Shown here piece after piece: positions 59,378-64,000 of a stretch of DNA of 64,000 nucleotides. The DNA is from Bartonella krasnovii (GTDB taxonomy: Bacteria; Pseudomonadota; Alphaproteobacteria; Rhizobiales; Rhizobiaceae): the NCBI RefSeq assembly GCF_003606345.3, contig NZ_CP031844.2, positions 1,497,001 to 1,561,000 on the forward strand, read 5' to 3'. The position numbers and the translations under genes were made by a program. How positions within the stretch are numbered: the stretch's first letter is position 1; every line of letters begins with the position of its first letter. The notes under the pieces were generated by a model. That model searched no databases. It was not told the origin of the DNA and was given only the letters and a program-made list of their open reading frames with translations.

Positions 59378-60178
59378 TCACGAAAAATATTTATCAACCA
59401 ATGCATAAAGAATTGCCGCTGTTTCAATATCGAGAATCCCGTCATAGTTTTCTTGACGAAAATGAAGTTGAAAAGCTCGAATTAAATTTTTATATCCTAT
59501 TTCAGTAGATGCCACGGAAACATCATACCCATAACATTGCAGCTTTGCCAAAGCCTCCTCCTTAGAGGGAAAACTCTTAGAAAATTGTTCTTGATAGTGA
59601 TTTTTGGGCTCATCATCATACCATGCCCCTATCCCAACTTTATAAAGTTCTTTCCACGGAAAAGCTGCTCCCGGATCACTTTTTCTTCCAATGGCAATAT
59701 CGCTATGCCCCACAACATCCGTTGGCATAATATCAGGATACCGTTGAAGAATATTCAATGCAAGCTCTTTAACGGCATCAATTTGTATTGGATTATAGGG
59801 AGGAAAGCTCTCGCCATTATGCTTCATTAAATCAACGGTCTCTTCTAAAGACTCAGAATGACCCGTTGCTAAATTAACGATTTCAATGCCAATAGATGTA
59901 TCATTGAGATGACTATGCCCAGCCCATGAGCTAACACCCGCATGCCACGCACGCTCGTTCTCATCAACCAGATTAAAAATACGCATATCCTTAAACCCAG
60001 CCTCACGATATGTCTGCTCTGAAGGGTCAGGAATAAGATAGTGTGCACTAACCTTTTCCCCTGTAAGAGCCATGACCGAGGCTTTAAAATCAATAGACGT
60101 ATAATGCATGACAAGAAAACGAACCCGACGATTAAAACTCTTAATAGAACGATAACTGTTGTAATCAATCGGATACAT
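59378..60178 (-). CDS. N-acetylmuramoyl-L-alanine amidase (AmiD-like, Amidase_2 plus peptidoglycan-binding domain)
   Basis: A 266-aa protein. Residues about 15-185 form an amidase_2 domain with FLVMHYTS (zinc His), SAHYLIP, AWHAGVSSWAG, SIGIEIVN and a second zinc His in VVGHSDIAIGRKSDPG, which also carries the third ligand Asp. Residues about 205-260 are helical, like a PG_binding_1 domain (NLIRAFQLHFRQENYDGILD). It would cleave the amide bond between MurNAc and L-Ala in cell-wall recycling. E. coli AmiD is a lipoprotein, but here I see no lipobox or signal peptide, so location is unclear. Confidence 0.9.
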   Translation of the reverse strand: MYPIDYNSYRSIKSFNRRVRFLVMHYTSIDFKASVMALTGEKVSAHYLIPDPSEQTYREAGFKDMRIFNLVDENERAWHAGVSSWAGHSHLNDTSIGIEIVNLATGHSESLEETVDLMKHNGESFPPYNPIQIDAVKELALNILQRYPDIMPTDVVGHSDIAIGRKSDPGAAFPWKELYKVGIGAWYDDEPKNHYQEQFSKSFPSKEEALAKLQCYGYDVSVASTEIGYKNLIRAFQLHFRQENYDGILDIETAAILYALVDKYFS

Positions 60179-61029
60179 AAAGGCCCTTTCTTTTTTTCAC
60201 TAAAAAACACCGTGTATCACAACAAAGAGGACACAACCCATTGAAAAAATTGCAATGAACCTTTTATCAAGATGAATTACGTCAAAAATTTGTTCACCGA
60301 CAACATTAACAAACGCACTGTATCAAATATTTTTCACACAAATTCTCTCACAATGATCAATTGAAAAGAAAATAAAAGTATTAAACAATCATTCCTTAAA
60401 TCTTCACGTCTTACAGAAAAAAGAGCTGTTCCTGCTATCCAATTGAGAAACATTTCCTCAAAGCGAGCATTCAACGATCACGCAATCTAAATAAAAGCAT
60501 AAAGGAAATACTTTATGAAATTTTTACAGCAAATTAAGAGCAGATAACTGAACAGAACATATTTGCAATCAACGTTTCACGGATATATTTTTCAATAAAA
60601 TTTGTAAAGCTTTTCTATCAATGATACTGTTTCCTGTCTTCTCACACTATCTCTTTCTGATTTATAAAAAATAACGATTATTTAAAACGTTTGAGAAACA
60701 CAAAGTCTCTGAATTTTCTTCATATGCTCCTAATGAAAAATAACATATTAATTGACAATGACTATTAATCTTTTTTTGCATTTTAGATGGAATAACCAGA
60801 TAAATCCTCTTCTATTGAATTAATCAAAACTATTTATTTTCACATCAAAAGCAGAGTTTAATAGTTAGATAAAAACAACACCGTATGATGCATGTATCTC
60901 ATCCTCTTAATCTAAAGAGAAAAATTTATTGCAACATTGTGTGCTAGAAAAGTGACACTACGAAAATCCAATTCAGCACATAGACCTTCAATATTTTTGC
61001 TGATAACATAAAAATGAAAAGGCCACTGG
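60179..61029. other. Intergenic region (about 850 bp)
   Basis: A+T-rich, without a gene or strong structure that I can see. Confidence 0.45.
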
Positions 61030-61039
61030 AAACCAATGA

Positions 61040-61372
61040 TGTATCTTACGAAATATCTATCAGCAAACGGGCCTAACTTTTAGCACGAGAGAAGAACGGG
61101 AAAAAGATATAGAAATCGATGTTCTCTTAAATGAGGGACAAACTCTTTTGCGACGTTTCCTTAACTGACAACAACAGCAAACAAAAGAATATCGCATTCA
61201 GTAATTTTTACCAAAATTTTTCACCAGATCGCTTAAGAAAGACAACCTCCTTCATGTTTTTCAACATTCCCACCTTATATCACCATAAGTGAATTCAATG
61301 AACAACTTTTATGGGCTTTAAAACCTTCAATGCCCCTTGCAGATTTCTGGTCCCAGCCCATTACCTAAGAGC
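61040..61372 (+). pseudogene. Fragments of a decayed coding sequence, family unknown
   Basis: Two protein-like pieces remain on the plus strand. One (61052-61168) ends REEREKDIEIDVLLNEGQTL then LRRFLN and a stop. The other (about 61270-61368) reads PYITISEFNEQLLWALKPSM then PLADFWSQPIT. Stops and frame changes separate them. Amino-acid composition looks coding, unlike the surroundings, but I cannot name the parent gene. Confidence 0.35.
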
Positions 61373-61388
61373 ACAAGAAATTTCTTTT

Positions 61389-62120
61389 TCATAATCCCTC
61401 CATCCATTCGCTAACGATTGCATTCGTCATAACAGGATTATCATCCCACAAACGCGTACCAGCCCTAGAAATTATTCGATATTCATGATTGACACATTGG
61501 CTTTTTGTTTGATTATCAACCGTTGCAAGTTGCGATTTTTCACCCACCAACGCTAAAAACTTACCCGTATATTTAACAATCTCATCTCTAGCATCCAATG
61601 CCAATAAGAGTTTAAATCCTCTTGTCATCCGTTCAATAGCTATGCTTTTTTGATCTTTCGGAATTTCCAAGGCAACTCTTTTTTTAGTGACACCATGAGA
61701 ATGCATAAAAACATTGAGTGTTTCCAAAGCGCCCGTCAAATCATTATTTTCTAAGTGAATTAAAATATCTCCAAGACGCCGTTGCAAAAGCTTATCTGGA
61801 TAGCCAGGTGCATTGATAGCAAGTACAGCCCGCACATTAGGAAGCCGTGATGCCAATATTTGTACCAACATTCCAGCCATAGAAAATCCCACAAACACCG
61901 CAGGCTCTTTAAAATACTTTTCGAGTTCTTCTATCATAAAAGATAAAGTATCGACAGCAGAATGATTGAGAAAATGAGAACTCTTAGGAAAAAGAGAGAG
62001 TGTATCCAGCAGCGTTACTTGGAATCCTTTTGTCGCGCAGAGCTTTGTCAAAGAAGCACAAAAAGCTCCCTCATCCCAAATGGGCATCACAGGAGAAAGA
62101 ATAACAACATGACAGCTCAT
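61389..62120 (-). CDS. Alpha/beta hydrolase family protein
   Basis: A 243-aa protein. The nucleophile elbow is VGFSMAGMLVQ (Ser of G-F-S-M-A-G), preceded by strand and loop segments LSPVMPIWDEGAF and followed by AVLAINAPGYPD. A C-terminal His candidate occurs in QCVNHEYRII. Substrate unknown. I prefer the ATG at 62120, which has gaggagc about 10 bp upstream, over the ATG at 62150. It is monocistronic, 250 bp downstream of the MFS gene. Confidence 0.75.
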   Translation of the reverse strand: MSCHVVILSPVMPIWDEGAFCASLTKLCATKGFQVTLLDTLSLFPKSSHFLNHSAVDTLSFMIEELEKYFKEPAVFVGFSMAGMLVQILASRLPNVRAVLAINAPGYPDKLLQRRLGDILIHLENNDLTGALETLNVFMHSHGVTKKRVALEIPKDQKSIAIERMTRGFKLLLALDARDEIVKYTGKFLALVGEKSQLATVDNQTKSQCVNHEYRIISRAGTRLWDDNPVMTNAIVSEWMEGL

Positions 62121-62374
62121 TGATCGATTGCTCCTCTTGCTCCAACACACACATCAGAGCCCAAACTCTTTCTCCTAAATGTCATGAAAATACAAAAGTA
62201 TGTTGAAACTTTACGTCCCCCATAACAACCAATTTTTTTAAATTCAACCGAAGTTTATGATCAATTTTAACCCCGCTCGATTAAACAACTGAATAAAAAA
62301 ATCACTCAATAACAGAGTCCAGAAGCGTGTAAAACATCAGAAATATTTCTGCATAATACGCTCTATCATTTTAC

Positions 62375-63583
62375 TCAACTTATTTCTGAGGTCATAAAAT
62401 GACGCGCTTTTTGAATATAAATAATAAAACCAATCATGCAACACACGGCTAACAAAGTTGCCATAGCCCGCGGGCTATGACCAGAGATTTTTCCGATAAG
62501 CGCCGCACTGAGTGCTGCACTTCCCAATTGCAAAGAGCCCATAACACCAGAAGCCGCCCCCGCCGCTTGCGGATGCGATGAAATAGCCAACGCTGTGCCT
62601 AAGGGTAATAAAAAACCATTGCCAAAAGTAAGAACAGCAATCGCCATAAAACTTGTCACAAGAGGCCATGGACTTAGATACATTTGCAAAGCAAAAAGCA
62701 CTCCGCCTATCACAAAAATAACGTACCCTCTCCCCACAGTCTTTTCCATAGACTCGCGTTCGAAAAACCACCGCGCCAAAAAATTTCCCAAAATATAGGG
62801 CAATGAGACACCAATATAGCTATAACTGATATAGATCGGCGATAAACCCAAAGTCGTGAGTAAAAAAGGCGATTCCACAATATAAGCAAAATAGGCCGCG
62901 TAAGAAAAACACGGAATAAGTGCATAAAAAATAAATTGTTTATTTCTGAGAACGCCTAGATATCCCTTCATAAACCCTATCGGAGAAAAAGGTTGTCGCT
63001 TTTGGAGGGGGAGGGTTTCAGTTAGCACAAAACAACACAATAAAATGGTCAAAAATATAAAAACACTTAAAAAGATAAAAGTGGCTTGCCAATGAAAAGC
63101 TTGTATTAAAAGTCCACCAATGAAAGGTGCAAGTGCTGGTGACATTCCAATAAAGGGGAAAACAATCAAATAAAGTTTTCCTGCTGCTTTTTTATCCAAC
63201 AAATCATTGATAATCGCGCGACTTAAAACAAGTCCCGCACAAGCTCCAAGACCTTGCAAGAAACGTAAGACAAGAAAAGCATGAATATGAACCGTATAAA
63301 TCACACCAATTGTTGTGAATAACCATAAGAATAAGCCTAATAGAAGTGTTTTTTTACGCCCAAAATTATCACTCAGAGGTCCATAAATAAGCTGTCCAAG
63401 TGCCAATGCAAACAAAAAAACAGCCACTGCACTTTGAATTTGAGATTGAGTCACTTGATAATACTGACGCATATCCCCCAGTGCTGGTAAAAAAATATCT
63501 GTAGAGATTAATCCCCCTGTCGATAAACATACAATAAATATAATAAATGACAAAGTATATTTACGATTCATAAATAAAATCAC
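62375..63583 (-). CDS. Bcr/CflA-type multidrug MFS exporter
   Basis: A 402-aa protein with twelve predicted helices. The N-terminal part STDIFLPALGDMRQYYQVTQ is typical of the Bcr/CflA group, and motif A is YGPLSDNFGRKKTLLLG. Further conserved parts are RFLQGLGACAGLVLSRAI and GMSPALAPFIGG. It is a drug:H+ antiporter of the inner membrane. The ATG is 63583 or, four codons later, 63571; no strong ribosome site separates them. Confidence 0.88.
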   Translation of the reverse strand: MILFMNRKYTLSFIIFIVCLSTGGLISTDIFLPALGDMRQYYQVTQSQIQSAVAVFLFALALGQLIYGPLSDNFGRKKTLLLGLFLWLFTTIGVIYTVHIHAFLVLRFLQGLGACAGLVLSRAIINDLLDKKAAGKLYLIVFPFIGMSPALAPFIGGLLIQAFHWQATFIFLSVFIFLTILLCCFVLTETLPLQKRQPFSPIGFMKGYLGVLRNKQFIFYALIPCFSYAAYFAYIVESPFLLTTLGLSPIYISYSYIGVSLPYILGNFLARWFFERESMEKTVGRGYVIFVIGGVLFALQMYLSPWPLVTSFMAIAVLTFGNGFLLPLGTALAISSHPQAAGAASGVMGSLQLGSAALSAALIGKISGHSPRAMATLLAVCCMIGFIIYIQKARHFMTSEIS

Positions 63584-63731
63584 ATTTTTAAAGTTAGAGA
63601 TTAATTAATATTTAATTGAAAATGAAAAATATAATGATATTTTTATCTTATATAGATAAATAATAATGATTAAAAGCGTTATTATTTTACCTTATGAAAT
63701 AAATTGCTATTATTTTTTAATAAATAAAATT

Positions 63732-63914
63732 CTATTCTCCATGCTTCACATGCAAAAATTCAATCCATGAAGAATCTTCCTTTACACACACTTTGCCCAA
63801 TCTTCCGTTACTTTTTCCATTGATAGCATAAGAAAAAGCACACCCCCTCTTCACAGTAAAAATCCCACTTTCTATACACGATCCATCAAAGTTAATTGAT
63901 AAAATGCAAAGCAT
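63732..63914 (-). CDS. Small hypothetical protein with four cysteines
   Basis: A 60-aa protein if started at ATG 63914 (gaggt 9 bp upstream); the frame extends to a TTG at 63971. It starts MLCILSINFDGSCIESGIF and contains spaced Cys residues (SCIES, RGCAF, KVCVK) and a final SSWIEFLHVKHGE. The regular pattern suggests a real small protein, maybe exported. I recognise no family. Confidence 0.4.
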   Translation of the reverse strand: MLCILSINFDGSCIESGIFTVKRGCAFSYAINGKSNGRLGKVCVKEDSSWIEFLHVKHGE

Positions 63915-64000
63915 AAAAACAACCTCAGACACCTCTCCCCCAAAATCGCTATGGTATAAACAGAGCAACAAACTTAATCAGCGCAATTTTTCAAATATCA

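Overview
This window looks like a chromosomal segment of a Bartonella species (Alphaproteobacteria, Rhizobiales). The DNA is A+T-rich and loosely packed, with many long non-coding gaps and decaying genes. It carries an Omp2b/Omp43-type porin, two large Bartonella-style autotransporters, and Rhizobiales core genes: etfBA with ETF-QO, a FzlA-like protein, and rpmH-rnpA-yidC-yihA. I infer the genus from protein families and gene content; I did no database search. Species cannot be assigned.

Layout. 1-1947: the 5' part of an autotransporter with collagen-like GGVP repeats, minus strand. 2146-5845: an iron/siderophore ABC importer (binding protein, two FecCD permeases, ATPase). 5913-8174: tRNA-Gln followed by a decayed P2-like tail remnant (D, X, broken U). 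8540-12166: a 1208-aa autotransporter. 12759-31130: a dipeptide/oligopeptide-type ABC operon plus four further binding-protein paralogues, with tag and xseA embedded and three decayed xseA fragments between and beyond the paralogues. 31559-34639: a DUF6460-like protein, a TIGR02186/TSUP pair and an unknown membrane protein. 35176-38719: the ETF electron-transfer module. 39015-50255: housekeeping genes (rsmI, yraN, a proC-like gene, mrp, rpmH, rnpA, yidC, yihA, fzlA, dapB, gpmA). 50370: tRNA-Leu. 51158-52605: a cluster of small membrane and coiled-coil proteins. 53101-55477: a degraded microcin C-like locus. 56783: tRNA-Ser. 57185-58396: porin. 59378-63914: amidase, alpha/beta hydrolase, Bcr/CflA-type MFS exporter and a small ORF.

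The most striking observation is at 53.1-55.5 kb. A seven-codon ORF encoding MDHTECN sits behind a strong ribosome binding site and ends in Asn. Its stop codon overlaps the start of a gene that, read across four frameshifts, matches the MccB adenylyltransferase. An MFS exporter placed like MccC follows. This is the mccA-mccB-mccC arrangement of peptide-nucleotide (Trojan-horse) microcins, here apparently decaying.

Second is the expansion of the peptide-binding proteins. One permease/ATPase set is accompanied by five binding proteins. The three at 23.8-30.5 kb were amplified together with the 5' part of xseA as a unit of about 2.5 kb, leaving three xseA fossils. The paralogues at 18.5 and 28.9 kb are nearly identical over the coding region although their upstream flanks differ, which points to gene conversion.
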